Source: Tardiphaga sp. P9-11 (GTDB taxonomy: Bacteria > Pseudomonadota > Alphaproteobacteria > Rhizobiales > Xanthobacteraceae). From it: DNA of 64,000 bases. A program made the position numbers and the translations under genes. The notes below the pieces were generated by a model. That model made no database searches. It was not told the DNA's origin and saw nothing but the letters and a program-made list of their open reading frames with translations. This document shows, piece after piece, positions 47,337-56,500 of this stretch (within the stretch, counting starts at the first letter, position 1; each line of letters starts with the position of its first letter). The stretch spans positions 186,001 through 250,000 of the forward strand of contig NZ_NPKQ01000002.1 of NCBI RefSeq assembly GCF_008329525.1, written 5' to 3'.

Positions 47337-47727
47337 GCGTCATGCAGACAGACGAAGATCAGAGCAACAGAAGCAGGGGTGAAACATCTCAGCTGCGACC
47401 AGAAACATGGCTGGCTGAGGCGAGCTCCACTTCACCAATTATCGCGCGCCGTTTGCGAAGCACGAAACAAACAGCAACAATTTTCTTCCTCGCACATGAT
47501 AGTTCGCGAGGCATCCGCACGTGGGCAACGACACTTTTACACAAGACGTAATGTCGCAGGCATCGTGTAGCACAGCCTCGATGCAAAGCGCATCTACACA
47601 ATCTGGATCAATTCTATCGTCTCGGGCACGAGCCTAGATAAATTCTATCGAACCCCATAGTGCGAGCCGGGAGCAACTTGGTTAGACGCTCAAACACGCC
47701 GGCGTGACCGGCGCTAACCGGGGCGTC
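47337..47727. other. Upstream region of the TonB receptor, no gene supported
   Basis: Open frames here lack a ribosome-binding site and protein character. A 10-base direct repeat AATTCTATCG at 47610-47619 and 47641-47650 (31 bases apart) could be a regulator-binding pair for the receptor. No Fur or Irr box with good consensus was seen. Confidence 0.45.
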
Positions 47728-49986
47728 ATGATGAAATCACTTGCTATCAAAACCAAGAAGCAGACCGTACTGCTCTGCTCTGTCAGTTTCGCGGCACTGT
47801 TCTGCGATCTTCCGCGCGATGCTTATGCACAGTCGACGCTCCCCGCAGTCACCGTGGATTCGCCTCGGCCGCGTTCGCGCGATGTGGCCGGCGCCACCAC
47901 GCGATCGGCAACGCGCGGCGCCCGCCGCACGCGCGCGGCGCGCACGCCAACAATTCCCGTGCCAGCGGCAACGTCATCGCGGGCCGAACGCTCCTATCAG
48001 ACGGTCAACGGCTATGTCGCAAGCCAGAGCGCTTCGGCCAGCAAGACCGATACGCCTCTGATCGAGACACCGCGTTCGGTATCGGTCATCGACCGCAAGG
48101 AACTCGACGATCGCGGCGTGACCAGCATTCCGGAGGCCGTTCGCTATTCCTCGGGCGTGACCACCGGCGGCTTCGGCTACGACCCCCGCTTCGACCAGAT
48201 CTACGTGCGCGGCTTTTCGACCACCACGTTGGGCGATTTCCGCGATGGTTTGAAGCAATTCCCGGCCGGCTTTACGACGTTTCGCACCGAGCCCTATCAA
48301 CTCAGCAGCATCGAGGTCATCAAGGGGCCGGCCGCCGTGCTCTATGGCCAGTCGGTGCCGGGTGGCCTGATCGATCGCCGCTCGAAACTGCCGACGGAAA
48401 ACCAGATCAACGAGATCTCCGTTCAAGGCGGCACCTATGGCCGCTTCCAGACGGCCTTCGACATTGGCGGCGCGGCCAATCCCGACAAGTCCCTGCTCTA
48501 TCGCCTGGTCGGCGTCGGGCGCGCCGGCGACACCAATTTCGATATCGCTGACGAGCGCTTCATGCTGGCACCGTCTTTGACATGGCGCCCGACCATCGAC
48601 ACCACGATCACGGTTTACGGCATTTTCCAGAAGGACGAGACCGATGCCAGCGTTGCCGTTCTGAACAGGAATGGGCAGATCCTGAACATGCGTGGAAGCG
48701 ATCCAAAATATGATTATCTCCGGCAGGAACAGGCGCAGGTCGGCTACAAGCTCGAACATCGCTTCGACGATGTGTTCACGTTCCGCCAGCATACGCGTTT
48801 CGGCGCGCTCAAGGCGGAGTCGCGCTATCTGAGCGGAAGCTTCGCAACGCCCACCTCCACCATCTACGATCGCGGCGCGGTTGCGGTCGGTGACGAACAG
48901 ACCAGCTGGCAGACCGACAACAATCTCGAAGCCAATTTCGCTACCGGCGCGCTCACTCACAAAATGCTGTTCGGCGTCAATTACGATCACAACGTCTGGG
49001 ACTTCCGCCTGGGCTTCGGCCCGGTGAATCCGGCCTACGCGCTGAACACGCTCAATCCGGTCTATGGCATCGCCGGTGCGACGCCGGCTTACACATCGGG
49101 TTCGCGCTCGGTGCAGGAACAGGTCGGCATCTACGTGCAGGACCAGATGAGCGTCGGCAACTGGCGGCTCTCCGTCAGCGGCCGGCAGGACTGGGCCGAT
49201 CAGACGCAGACCAACGCCCTGACCGGCGCGGTCACCAGCGCCCGCAACGACAAGGCTTTCTCCTACAGCGCGGGACTGCTCTATCTGTTCGACAACGGCA
49301 TCGCGCCCTATGTCAGTTACGCGACGTCATTCCAGCCCAACACCCTGATGGGCATCGACGGCATCGTGCTTCCGCCGTCCGAAGGTGAACAGATCGAAGG
49401 CGGCGTGAAGTATCAGCCACGGCCGGATGTCCTGCTCACCGCGTCGGTCTACGACCTCAAGGAAAGGAATGCGGCAAAGCTCGCGGGCTATGTCAACGGC
49501 GTCGCCTATTACACGTCGGTCGGCGAAATCCGCGTCCGGGGTTTCGAACTCGAAGCACGTGCACGATTGACCGAAGAGCTGGAGACCGTCTCGGCCTATA
49601 CTTATTCGGATGCCGAGATCACACAGAGCACGATTGCGACCGAGGTCGGCAAGACACCAGCCGTGACGCCCAAACACACCGCGTCGAGCTGGCTCAATTA
49701 CACCGCCCGCACAGGCGCCTTCGATGGCTTCGGCGCCGGCTTCGGTGTGCGCTACATCGACTCGACCTGGACCACCAACGACAACCTCATGCGCAACGCG
49801 GGCTACACATTGTTCGATGCGGCGCTCCGCTACGATCTCGGCAAGGTCAAGCCGCAGCTTGTCGGCTATCAGGCCTCGATCAATGCCAACAACATCGCGG
49901 ATGACAAGGTCGCCGTCTGCAACGCCGGCTACTGCTATCTGAGCCAGGGCCGCACGGTGATCGGGACGCTGCGCTATCGGTGGTAG
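47728..49986 (+). CDS. TonB-dependent siderophore receptor
   Basis: An outer-membrane channel for ferric siderophores, 752 residues. There is a signal peptide (residues 1-35), a short Arg/Thr-rich stretch, a plug domain (about 110-215: TPRSVSVIDRKELDDRGV, YVRGF, EVIKGPAAVLYGQSVPGG) and a 22-strand barrel ending in TVIGTLRYRW with the terminal aromatic residue. It resembles FhuA/FpvA-type receptors. The N-terminus shows no clear FpvA-like signalling domain. GTG at 47704 is a possible earlier start. No transporter genes are adjacent. Confidence 0.93.
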   Translation: MMKSLAIKTKKQTVLLCSVSFAALFCDLPRDAYAQSTLPAVTVDSPRPRSRDVAGATTRSATRGARRTRAARTPTIPVPAATSSRAERSYQTVNGYVASQSASASKTDTPLIETPRSVSVIDRKELDDRGVTSIPEAVRYSSGVTTGGFGYDPRFDQIYVRGFSTTTLGDFRDGLKQFPAGFTTFRTEPYQLSSIEVIKGPAAVLYGQSVPGGLIDRRSKLPTENQINEISVQGGTYGRFQTAFDIGGAANPDKSLLYRLVGVGRAGDTNFDIADERFMLAPSLTWRPTIDTTITVYGIFQKDETDASVAVLNRNGQILNMRGSDPKYDYLRQEQAQVGYKLEHRFDDVFTFRQHTRFGALKAESRYLSGSFATPTSTIYDRGAVAVGDEQTSWQTDNNLEANFATGALTHKMLFGVNYDHNVWDFRLGFGPVNPAYALNTLNPVYGIAGATPAYTSGSRSVQEQVGIYVQDQMSVGNWRLSVSGRQDWADQTQTNALTGAVTSARNDKAFSYSAGLLYLFDNGIAPYVSYATSFQPNTLMGIDGIVLPPSEGEQIEGGVKYQPRPDVLLTASVYDLKERNAAKLAGYVNGVAYYTSVGEIRVRGFELEARARLTEELETVSAYTYSDAEITQSTIATEVGKTPAVTPKHTASSWLNYTARTGAFDGFGAGFGVRYIDSTWTTNDNLMRNAGYTLFDAALRYDLGKVKPQLVGYQASINANNIADDKVAVCNAGYCYLSQGRTVIGTLRYRW

Positions 49987-50221
49987 GCCAGCGAAACGCC
50001 AAGGCCAATCGCGGCCGCCTGACGAGAACGAGGCCCGAGCGCAATCCCGGGCCATTCACCTCGTCGACCGGCGCCCCATCGACCAGCGGAGAGCTGCACG
50101 AATGCTTCGTGCAGCCGATACTCAAAGAAATCCCCAGGGAGATATCCGTGAACTGCCCCGTGCCATGAATTGCCTTTGGCTTCTTGCGCCGCGGCCGGAT
50201 CGAAGCTACACGATGCCCCAT

Positions 50222-50299
50222 CGGAGCGTAGCGCAGCCCGGTTAGCGCACTAGTCTGGGAGACTAGGGGTCGGAGGTTCGAATCCTCTCGCTCCGACCA
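50222..50299 (+). tRNA. tRNA-Pro (anticodon GGG)
   Basis: A cloverleaf with acceptor CGGAGCG/CGCTCCG, anticodon stem CTAGT/ACTAG around CTGGGAG (anticodon GGG), T-arm TTCGAAT and encoded CCA. Everything to its right has an accessory character, so it may be an island attachment site. Confidence 0.97.
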
Positions 50300-50366
50300 T
50301 ATAACACTTTGAAATCATTTGATTTTCCTCTGCGATCTCGCCGCCAAATGCTGCGGCGTTTGTTGC

Positions 50367-50387
50367 GGGGAAGCACCGGGGAAGCAC
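50367..50387. repeat. Twin GGGGAAGCAC repeats next to tRNA-Pro
   Basis: Two direct copies of GGGGAAGCAC (50367-50376 and 50378-50387), 11 bases apart, lie within 90 bases of the tRNA end. Spacing and place resemble integrase arm-type sites. Confidence 0.45.
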
Positions 50388-50456
50388 GACGCCGGTTTCA
50401 GGCGGCTTTTTGAGGTCGGAAGGCACCGAATCGGCCCCTTCCGAACACTCAAAATT

Positions 50457-50771
50457 TTAATGCAAACGCCGGCCCTCGCCGAGCGCAGCGGCCCGAGCCC
50501 CCAGCATTCGCCGCCCCATCGCGATCGTGACCGAAGCATCGATTTCGACCAGGTTGTCTGACAGGACCCGGAATTGGCCTACGGCGTTGCCTTTGAGCGG
50601 CGCAAGCATGCGCGCTGCCATCGCTGAACTGACCTGGCATTGTATGAGGGCGTATTGATCTTCAATGGAGAGGATTAGATCCACTCCCCTTCGAGCCAGC
50701 AGTTCGCCGATTGCGGTTCGGGTCGTCGTGGGCGCGTCATTGACGGAGGTTGCAGCTGAAGAGTTGCGCAT
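50457..50771 (-). CDS. Protein of unknown function
   Basis: A 104-residue protein starting MRNSSAATSV with GAAAGG nine bases upstream. The middle (GELLARRGVDLILSIEDQYALIQCQVSSAMAARM) and end (QFRVLSDNLVEIDASVTIAMG) look like a folded alpha/beta protein. No family recognised. It is the first gene next to tRNA-Pro and runs toward it. Confidence 0.5.
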   Translation of the reverse strand: MRNSSAATSVNDAPTTTRTAIGELLARRGVDLILSIEDQYALIQCQVSSAMAARMLAPLKGNAVGQFRVLSDNLVEIDASVTIAMGRRMLGARAAALGEGRRLH

Positions 50772-51462
50772 AACGTTTTGCCTTTCGAGCAACTGTCAAA
50801 GTCCAGGGGCGAAATGACCGACGTTAGGCGGCCCCGCACACCTTTGGGCTCGCGCCTTGGACATGCGCGTGCGGCCCCTGGACAAAAATGGTGATCGCCG
50901 ACTATCCGGAATGGCATTCGGCTAACGTTTGGGCTTTCGACCCGCGCAGAGGATGCGCTTGTTTTTCCAGCTCACAATCAAATTCTTTGTCGATAAAAGT
51001 CTAACATGCAGGACCAGACATCGTCCGTTTGATATCACGAAAGAATTCTTGAATTGGTAGTTCACCAGCGATTTTTGCGTGTCGTAATGCCAGACGAACC
51101 AGACATCGAAACGGCTCCGACAATCACGCCAACTAGCATCAAAGCACTCTTCGGACTGTAAGCTCCGCGTCGAATCCATGCACAATGGCGATGTGATGTC
51201 GCCATAGATGGTGGACAACATTTCGGCCGGCCTCGAGCACTTCGCTCGCAAGGCGGGATAGCGGGACGGCGCTGCGGTGACCGACGATCGTTGCCTGTGG
51301 CCACCGCATCAGCGGCACCCACACCATACCCCACCCCTGGTCGGGGGGCGCGGCGCTGCAGTCCAAACGTCGCAGGGCGCTCCGACTAAATTTCTAAATT
51401 TTGAAAAGGTCGGGGGTGCCGTAATCGCCGAAATTCCAGCAAATACGGCCACGCTTTCAAAG
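50772..51462. other. Region without a supported gene
   Basis: Several minus-strand frames overlap here (for example around 50922-51251 and 51139-51366), but none has a good ribosome-binding site or recognisable protein. It may hold decayed genes. The sequence is AT-richer near 50950-51060 and 51380-51470. Confidence 0.45.
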
Positions 51463-52923
51463 CTACTTCCTTTTACGCTTTTTAAGCGCCGGACGTTTTG
51501 CTTCAGCCGGAAGCATCTTCGGTTTCGTGCCTGCAATCAGATTCCCAAGGATCGCTCGCACAATCGGCCTCTGAAATAACTTTTCCGGGGGCGCTCGCCT
51601 TTGCTTCTTCGTTTGCACCCACTCGTCCAATACCGTCGCTACCTGTTTTACGCTGGCCCGCTTCGAAGATGCTCGCTTTCGCGATTTTACTTTCGGAAGC
51701 TTGCGGTTCTCGACGACGAATTTGATCAAGCCCAAAACTTCAGGCTCTTCTAAGAGAGTTCCATGATCCTTGGCGATCGCCAGTTCAAACCGATTGCTCG
51801 GTCGACAGTACGCATGCCACGCAGACCAGAATGGAACGGTGCCGTCACCTGGACCGGGCCGGCCGCGCAAAGGACTCGGCGATGATCCGGGATTGAAGCG
51901 AGAACCATCAATGTTCTCCCACTCAATTTTCACCGCCGTCTGAAGGTCGAGTGATGAGCGTGCGTTAAAGAAGTATGGCGCGATGACCGGATCAATCGGT
52001 CGTGAGACATTCTCAAGTTCGCGCTTTGCTCGTGCAAGATAGGCCTTGTGATCGGCAACGGCGGACGGCCAGCGACTGAACATTGCCGCGTCGAACGGGT
52101 CCGCGTCGGAACCATCAGCAGGATCCACCTGAGGGTACTGGGTCAATCCAAGTTTCGCGCCATCTCTCGTATAAACGCTTTTGGGCAAAAACATCAGGCT
52201 GAACGGTCCGGGAAGAGAGGCCACAATCTCCGTGACGCGCTTCGCCGAATAAATGCGGTTCAGTATTCCCGGCATCCCACTGTAGTAACGCTCCTGGTGC
52301 GTTGAAGTCCCGTAGAACGGAGTCGCCACTGTTAGAATCGCGTGGAATCCCAGATTTCTAAACTGACTGTTTCGGAGTGCATCGACGCAAACCATGCCGC
52401 CCATACTGTGACAGACAAGTGTAAGCCCAGGGATCGGATCAATTCCATACGAATAAACAACGCGTGCTCGAAACGAAATGATAAACTGTCGGAGATGGCG
52501 TGAGCTTTCCGCCAACGGCCGTCTCCAATCAAATCCGAAAACGCCGTAATTCCAAGCTTCCTGCGCCGCGAAATCCTTAAGCTCGTCGTAGGGCGTTTGC
52601 CCCCCAAATCCAAAGCTAATTGGTCCGTGCGCTGCAACTACGTATGACTCGATATCCTTTTCCTTCTCGCTCGGCGCTGGTCCATCTATCATGGTTTTGA
52701 CCGCATCCCGGCTTAGGATAATGCCCAGGTCCATCCAAATGACGTCAGTGATAACGTTCGGACTCTGTGGGTACGGCGCTTCAGTTCGCTCGAGTTGAGA
52801 ACCCATCCCTCCAGGAAGCAGAATCACAGTCGGCTTTGCTGGGTCGAATGAGTTCACCAAACTCACGAGCTGGTGCTCATAATAGCTTTCGATCAGAGAT
52901 TCTCGATAGCTGTCGTAAGACAT
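51463..52923 (-). CDS. Lipase/acyltransferase of the LCAT-PDAT type (alpha/beta hydrolase)
   Basis: A 486-residue protein. The nucleophile motif is CHSMGG (Ser173); the Asp lies in GPGDGTVPFW near 370 and the His in AKDHGTLLEEPEV near 392, a complete triad. VILLPGGMGSQL near residue 34 is the oxyanion-loop region, and FDWRRPLAESSRHL fits LCAT-type enzymes. No signal peptide is visible. The last 70 residues are Lys/Arg-rich. Three ATGs are adjacent; the third is chosen as it is six bases from CAGGAG. Substrate unknown: a phospholipid or triacylglycerol acyl transferase or lipase. Confidence 0.8.
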   Translation of the reverse strand: MSYDSYRESLIESYYEHQLVSLVNSFDPAKPTVILLPGGMGSQLERTEAPYPQSPNVITDVIWMDLGIILSRDAVKTMIDGPAPSEKEKDIESYVVAAHGPISFGFGGQTPYDELKDFAAQEAWNYGVFGFDWRRPLAESSRHLRQFIISFRARVVYSYGIDPIPGLTLVCHSMGGMVCVDALRNSQFRNLGFHAILTVATPFYGTSTHQERYYSGMPGILNRIYSAKRVTEIVASLPGPFSLMFLPKSVYTRDGAKLGLTQYPQVDPADGSDADPFDAAMFSRWPSAVADHKAYLARAKRELENVSRPIDPVIAPYFFNARSSLDLQTAVKIEWENIDGSRFNPGSSPSPLRGRPGPGDGTVPFWSAWHAYCRPSNRFELAIAKDHGTLLEEPEVLGLIKFVVENRKLPKVKSRKRASSKRASVKQVATVLDEWVQTKKQRRAPPEKLFQRPIVRAILGNLIAGTKPKMLPAEAKRPALKKRKRK

Positions 52924-53312
52924 CATCATCTCCTGTCAAAATCGCTAGCGGGGTATGAATAGTTGTTTCGACGAAATCGGATCGATGCTCAGCAAATGTG
53001 GCATTCTCAGATTACTTGAACCGGCATATTCGAAGAACGCAAATCGCATCGCTCTCTAGACGAAGCGCGCTTGAGATCGACAGTCTGTGCTGCAATGGCA
53101 AGTAATCCAAGTGCATTCTATGTACGCACACTCTCGACCCTTTAGGGGATGTCGTGGGCTAGTAGACCGCTGCGGCTAGCGCGCAAGGCGTCGCCGGATA
53201 CCTTCCAGGTATTCCTTTCTCGCAACCGCCGCTTAAATTTTACTCGCCATTGTTCACTGCGGTGATCCTCATACCCCAATGAAGGCAGACTCCACTTCCA
53301 AAGGAGGCCAAC
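52924..53312. other. Intergenic region, no gene seen
   Basis: It contains the divergent promoters of the acyltransferase gene and the small membrane protein gene that follows. Nothing else was recognised. Confidence 0.45.
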
Positions 53313-53492
53313 TTGCCGCTAGCGCAAATCATTGTTGCCCCACCTGAAGGCTGGCTGTCTTTCGACTTGGCGTCGCTGGGCGCGAGCGTGCTCATGTTCG
53401 GAATTGCGGTGGGGCTTGTGATCTGGTTGCTTGAAAGCCGATCGCATGAGGGCAAAGAAAAACCCGCCGAGGACGAATTCGGCGGGTCTTAG
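53313..53492 (+). CDS. Small membrane protein with TTG start
   Basis: A 59-residue protein with one transmembrane helix (about residues 22-43, LGASVLMFGIAVGLVIWLL) and a charged C-terminal tail. The TTG at 53313 is preceded by an almost perfect AAGGAGG five bases upstream, stronger evidence than any ATG. The 3' end of the gene, including the stop, overlaps a CCCGCC/GGCGGG hairpin. Function unknown. Confidence 0.7.
   Translation: MPLAQIIVAPPEGWLSFDLASLGASVLMFGIAVGLVIWLLESRSHEGKEKPAEDEFGGS
53462..53487 (+). terminator. CCCGCC/GGCGGG stem-loop, copy 1
   Basis: A 9-bp stem ACCCGCCGA / TCGGCGGGT with an 8-base loop, followed by CTTAG. Near-identical stem-loops occur at 56170-56194 and 56728-56753. 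It lies inside the coding end of the small membrane protein. Confidence 0.6.
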
Positions 53493-53742
53493 TCGCGGTG
53501 CGAATACGAAGGCCGCTTGGAGCAATCTTGTACGTCAAAGCTTAACGAACTGATCTCTTTGCCGCTAATTTAGAAGCATCACCCAATTGGGTTACGCGCC
53601 GTTCACGACTTATCAGCGCGGGCATCGTGACACACACGATTCTGCAGATGCTACCGGCGTTCTTACGCAATTTTCCCTTGCGATATCGCCGCCACGACTT
53701 GATGCTGCCTCAGGGCAAACAGCGCAGCAAGCAGCCGGCGTT

Positions 53743-53922
53743 ATGAGAAACTGGAAAGACGATATTGAACTTCTCTGGACGCTCCGCGATATTAGCGGTG
53801 GGCGGCTGAAGTTGTCTCCAATAACGGAAGACCAACTAAGCGAGCTCCTGGAGATGGGCTTCGTCGAAGTTGTGGACGACCAGGTGAAGCTGACAGGCGC
53901 AGGCTACAGCAGGACCAAGTGA
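53743..53922 (+). CDS. Small protein of unknown function
   Basis: A 59-residue protein (MRNWKDDIELLWTLRDISGG, then KLSPITEDQLSELLEMGFVEVVDDQVKLT) that reads like a small winged-helix or helix-turn-helix fragment: a short helix, LTEDQLSELLEMGFVE and a beta wing. The frame is open to 53587; this ATG gives the most compact protein but has no clear Shine-Dalgarno. Unknown function. Confidence 0.5.
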   Translation: MRNWKDDIELLWTLRDISGGRLKLSPITEDQLSELLEMGFVEVVDDQVKLTGAGYSRTK

Positions 53923-53944
53923 TCCACTTGTGTCGCTTCGGCTA

Positions 53945-54154
53945 CTACTTCTGCAGTGCCGCCCGTGGATACACATGATTGCGCTTGTGTTCATATCGAT
54001 TGGGATGTCGAGTTCGTCTTCGCGCTCGCGCGGCGGGGCTGATCGACTCGGCTTGCGCGACACGTTGACGAAGTGCCGCCAAATCCCTCATGCTGGCAGA
54101 AAGCAACTCAGCAGCCTCCACGGCCGCGATGGCCTGCTCAATACTCACACTCAT
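53945..54154 (-). CDS. Small helical protein, unknown
   Basis: A 69-residue protein; residues 1-40 form an Ala/Glu-rich helical stretch (SIEQAIAAVEAAELLSASM), then a basic tail (RARRRTRHPNRYEHKRNHV). GGGATGG lies upstream of the ATG. No family recognised; support is modest. Confidence 0.4.
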   Translation of the reverse strand: MSVSIEQAIAAVEAAELLSASMRDLAALRQRVAQAESISPAARARRRTRHPNRYEHKRNHVYPRAALQK

Positions 54155-54471
54155 TTACCATCCCAGCTATCGCTTTGTCGCGAGTTGGCCATGCGACTAC
54201 CACGCCACAGCGAAACGAGAATACCCCGTTTGGGTGATGCCGCGCCCCATCGTGACGGAGGGTTACTGCAGATACGACGCTCTCCCTCGCCATCGGCTAC
54301 AAGGCGTGTTGGCACATTTCGGAATTTTTCGCCTTTTTTCTAACGCATGCCCACGTTTTGATGTGGCCAATCAGAATGGCCGGCCGCCGGTGCCGTGTTG
54401 CTCTATGAATTGCTCCGTTGACCGCCGGCCGCCTGGCACAATGATTTAGAGGAGGAACGGAGGGAGCACGC
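54155..54471. other. Region without a supported gene
   Basis: No frame here has both a ribosome-binding site and protein-like composition. It should contain the promoter of the lipocalin-like gene. Confidence 0.4.
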
Positions 54472-54981
54472 ATGAAAGCAGTATTCATGATTCCGATAGT
54501 CGCAGCTCTTACATTCTGCACTTTGTCCGCGCGGGCAGCAGAGCCGCTAAAACAGCAGCTGGTAGGTACTTGGAGCGTCATTTCATTTGTAAACGAGAAT
54601 GAAAAGACCGGAAAAACAACCAAGGTATTTGGTTCGGATCCGAAAGGATACTTCATGTTCGATGCAGCAGGTCACTTCTCAATAAATCTCATACGTGCGC
54701 GACGGGCCAAATATGGCAACCGCGACTTTCCGACTGCCGGCGAAGGCAAGGCCGCTCTGGAGGGAATGATCGTTATGTTTGGCGATTATAAAGTCAGTGA
54801 AACTGACAATTCGATATCCTTGCACATTATCGGCGGCAGCTTTCCCGCGTGGGACAACACGAATAAGAAACGCTTCATCGCGATCAGAAACGATGAGCTC
54901 ACGTATAAGAATCCGACACCGGCGACCGGCGGGGGTACCGCTGTGGTCACTCTGAAACGCGCGCCAAGCGTAACAGAGTGA
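54472..54981 (+). CDS. Secreted lipocalin-like domain protein
   Basis: A 169-residue protein with a signal peptide (MKAVFMIPIVAALTFCTLSARA) and a lipocalin-like domain: LKQQLVGTWSVISFVNENE, then FGSDPKGYFMFDAAGHFSINL and a C-terminal YKNPTPATGGGTAVVTLKR. This is the GTW-type family sometimes placed near antibiotic and lipid genes; the ligand is unknown. GGAGGAACGG lies upstream of the ATG. Confidence 0.8.
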   Translation: MKAVFMIPIVAALTFCTLSARAAEPLKQQLVGTWSVISFVNENEKTGKTTKVFGSDPKGYFMFDAAGHFSINLIRARRAKYGNRDFPTAGEGKAALEGMIVMFGDYKVSETDNSISLHIIGGSFPAWDNTNKKRFIAIRNDELTYKNPTPATGGGTAVVTLKRAPSVTE

Positions 54982-55079
54982 TCTTTCCCTGATCCTGGCA
55001 ATACGCACTTGAATTGATTTGCCGGGGCGATGGTTCGGAATCTTGTTGGAATGCCTCCGCGCTCCTGACCAAATCTCCG

Positions 55080-55101
55080 TGACGCCCTCCCCGCCATCGG
55101 A
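55080..55101. repeat. 22-base repeat, copy 1
   Basis: The 22 bases from 55080 (TGACGCCCTCCCCGCC...) recur exactly at 60787-60808. The second copy is the left half of a hairpin just before a tiny membrane protein gene, so this one may be a remnant of the same leader element. Confidence 0.6.
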
Positions 55102-55218
55102 ATAAGACTGCGGCGCCGATGCCACAGTTGGCCATGAGCTCCATCTGCCTTGTGGGATGCTCGTTGGCGAGGACGTTTCGCTGAGCTATGAGCACGCATC
55201 GCAGCTTGGAGTTAGAGA

Positions 55219-55434
55219 GTGACCGGACGCGCACATTGGAACGGCACGCATGTCGTCGGCAGGATTAAGTTAAACGGCATCGAGAGAGTTGTTGCTGTTG
55301 ACCGTGACACGGTCCACCGTCACGCACCTGGATACAACGATGCCATCACTTGGGAACTCGACCGCTTCGCGCAGGAAATTCTAGAAAAACTGACGCCATA
55401 TTTCGAGGCGGAAGGGCTTGGCCAAGCCGTGTGA
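55219..55434 (+). CDS. Small protein of unknown function
   Basis: A 71-residue protein starting at a GTG with GGAG upstream. RIKLNGIERVVAVDRDTVHRHA suggests two beta strands and WELDRFAQEILEKLTPYFEAEG a helix. It has a weak resemblance to DUF1488-type proteins but no firm assignment. It begins a run of tiny genes to 56038. Confidence 0.6.
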   Translation: MTGRAHWNGTHVVGRIKLNGIERVVAVDRDTVHRHAPGYNDAITWELDRFAQEILEKLTPYFEAEGLGQAV

Positions 55435-55487
55435 CCTTCGCTCGCTGCCTGCCTATGCTCCCGCGCTGACGCATAAGGAACACGACC

Positions 55488-55628
55488 ATGGACCAGTCCG
55501 AAGCCCTTGAAGCTATCAGAATCATCGCGGAAGCCTCTCTCGATGTCGTTGATGTTGAGGTGCTTCACGCTCGGTTACGCGAAATTATCGAGATGGCGAG
55601 TTCCGCCACGGAGCATCGGCGATCCTGA
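55488..55628 (+). CDS. Small acidic helical protein, unknown
   Basis: A 46-residue protein (MDQSEALEAIRIIAEASLDV...REIIEMASSATEHRRS), all helical, with AAGGA eight bases before the ATG. It lies 53 bases after its neighbour and 16 bases before the next gene, in one direction. Function unknown. Confidence 0.6.
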   Translation: MDQSEALEAIRIIAEASLDVVDVEVLHARLREIIEMASSATEHRRS

Positions 55629-55644
55629 CTAGAAGGGCACACAG

Positions 55645-55761
55645 ATGCAGGAACGAGCCTTTGCGCTCTTGGTCGCCGCTCCATTTGCCATCGCCGGATG
55701 CTGGATTGCGTGGTGGGCAATCAAGCCCGCGCTCGATGCGCTAGGCGACAGACGCTCGTGA
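55645..55761 (+). CDS. Tiny single-span membrane protein
   Basis: A 38-residue protein, mostly one hydrophobic helix (FALLVAAPFAIAGCWIAWW), with AGAAGGG upstream of the ATG. Function unknown. It lies 16 bases after the acidic helical protein gene. Confidence 0.55.
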   Translation: MQERAFALLVAAPFAIAGCWIAWWAIKPALDALGDRRS

Positions 55762-55888
55762 CGAAGGATCGAACCTGCGAGCTCCTTGCAGGTTGGCCAG
55801 ACGCCTTCATGGGGAAAATCGTCGCTTTAGGTTGAACCTCAGCGACAGGCTGCCGCACCTATGATGGGGCGAGCAATCAGAGGTCACC

Positions 55889-56038
55889 ATGCCAGTCGCA
55901 CTGAAACAGCCAGCCGCGCTCCTGTCCGCAACAAAAACTCCACCGTGGATCCATCTCGTCTGGTTCGGAGCGGCGGGTCTCTTCGTATCGCTGCTGGCCA
56001 TGACTTATGGCCTCGATCTCAGTCCGGGACTCTTCTGA
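55889..56038 (+). CDS. Tiny single-span membrane protein
   Basis: A 49-residue protein: polar N-terminus (MPVALKQPAALLSATKTPPW) and one transmembrane helix (HLVWFGAAGLFVSLLAMTYGL). AGAGG lies five bases before the ATG. From memory, similar proteins occur in Bradyrhizobium genomes in several copies; function unknown. Confidence 0.68.
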   Translation: MPVALKQPAALLSATKTPPWIHLVWFGAAGLFVSLLAMTYGLDLSPGLF

Positions 56039-56169
56039 ACAGAGGAGGCTTCGGCGTTGTGGTTGTTGTCCTTACGTTCCGCAGCTGCATTTAATTTTTG
56101 ATACAGCGCAAAGCACGAACATACGAGCAGCAGTTCTCACTTTGCGGGAAGTGCGGATGACAATGAATG

Positions 56170-56194
56170 CCCGCCGGGGGACAAATCCGGCGGG
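56170..56194 (+). terminator. CCCGCC/GGCGGG stem-loop, copy 2
   Basis: An 8-bp stem CCCGCCGG / CCGGCGGG with a 9-base loop. It lies 131 bases after the tiny membrane protein and 28 bases before the 3' end of the convergent cold-shock gene, so it may terminate either. Confidence 0.55.
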
Positions 56195-56222
56195 TCGAAA
56201 TCTCGGTCAACAGTCGCCGTAA

Positions 56223-56426
56223 TCAGCCGACGCGCAAGTTTTCTGCCGACGTCTTCCCGCGGTTTTCCTGTTCTTCGTAGCTGACCTTTGCACCCTCGTT
56301 GAGCGTGCTCAATCCCGCCCGTTCTACAGCGGAGATGTGCACAAACACGTCCTTGCCGCCGGCATCTGGCTGAATGAAGCCGAAGCCCTTGCTAGGGTTA
56401 AACCACTTTACTGTACCAGTCGCCAC
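56223..56426 (-). CDS. Cold-shock domain protein
   Basis: A 67-residue CspA-type RNA chaperone. RNP1 (KGFGFIQ) and RNP2 (VFVHIS) are intact, and the ending [19 protein letters not shown] is typical. It begins at a GTG with GGGAGA upstream; upstream frame extensions are not family-like. It is convergent with the tiny-protein genes. Not assignable to a specific csp gene. Confidence 0.94.
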   Translation of the reverse strand: MATGTVKWFNPSKGFGFIQPDAGGKDVFVHISAVERAGLSTLNEGAKVSYEEQENRGKTSAENLRVG

Positions 56427-56500
56427 ATCGCTCTCCCTGCTGCTATCGGCACAACGTCGCATGAAGCCGCGGAGAGTCAAGAAGAGCACGCACCGCGATA

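Noticed and set aside
51062-51366. Minus-strand frames between the two genes after tRNA-Pro
   Set aside because: They overlap each other, lack ribosome-binding sites and show no family; possibly decayed DNA.
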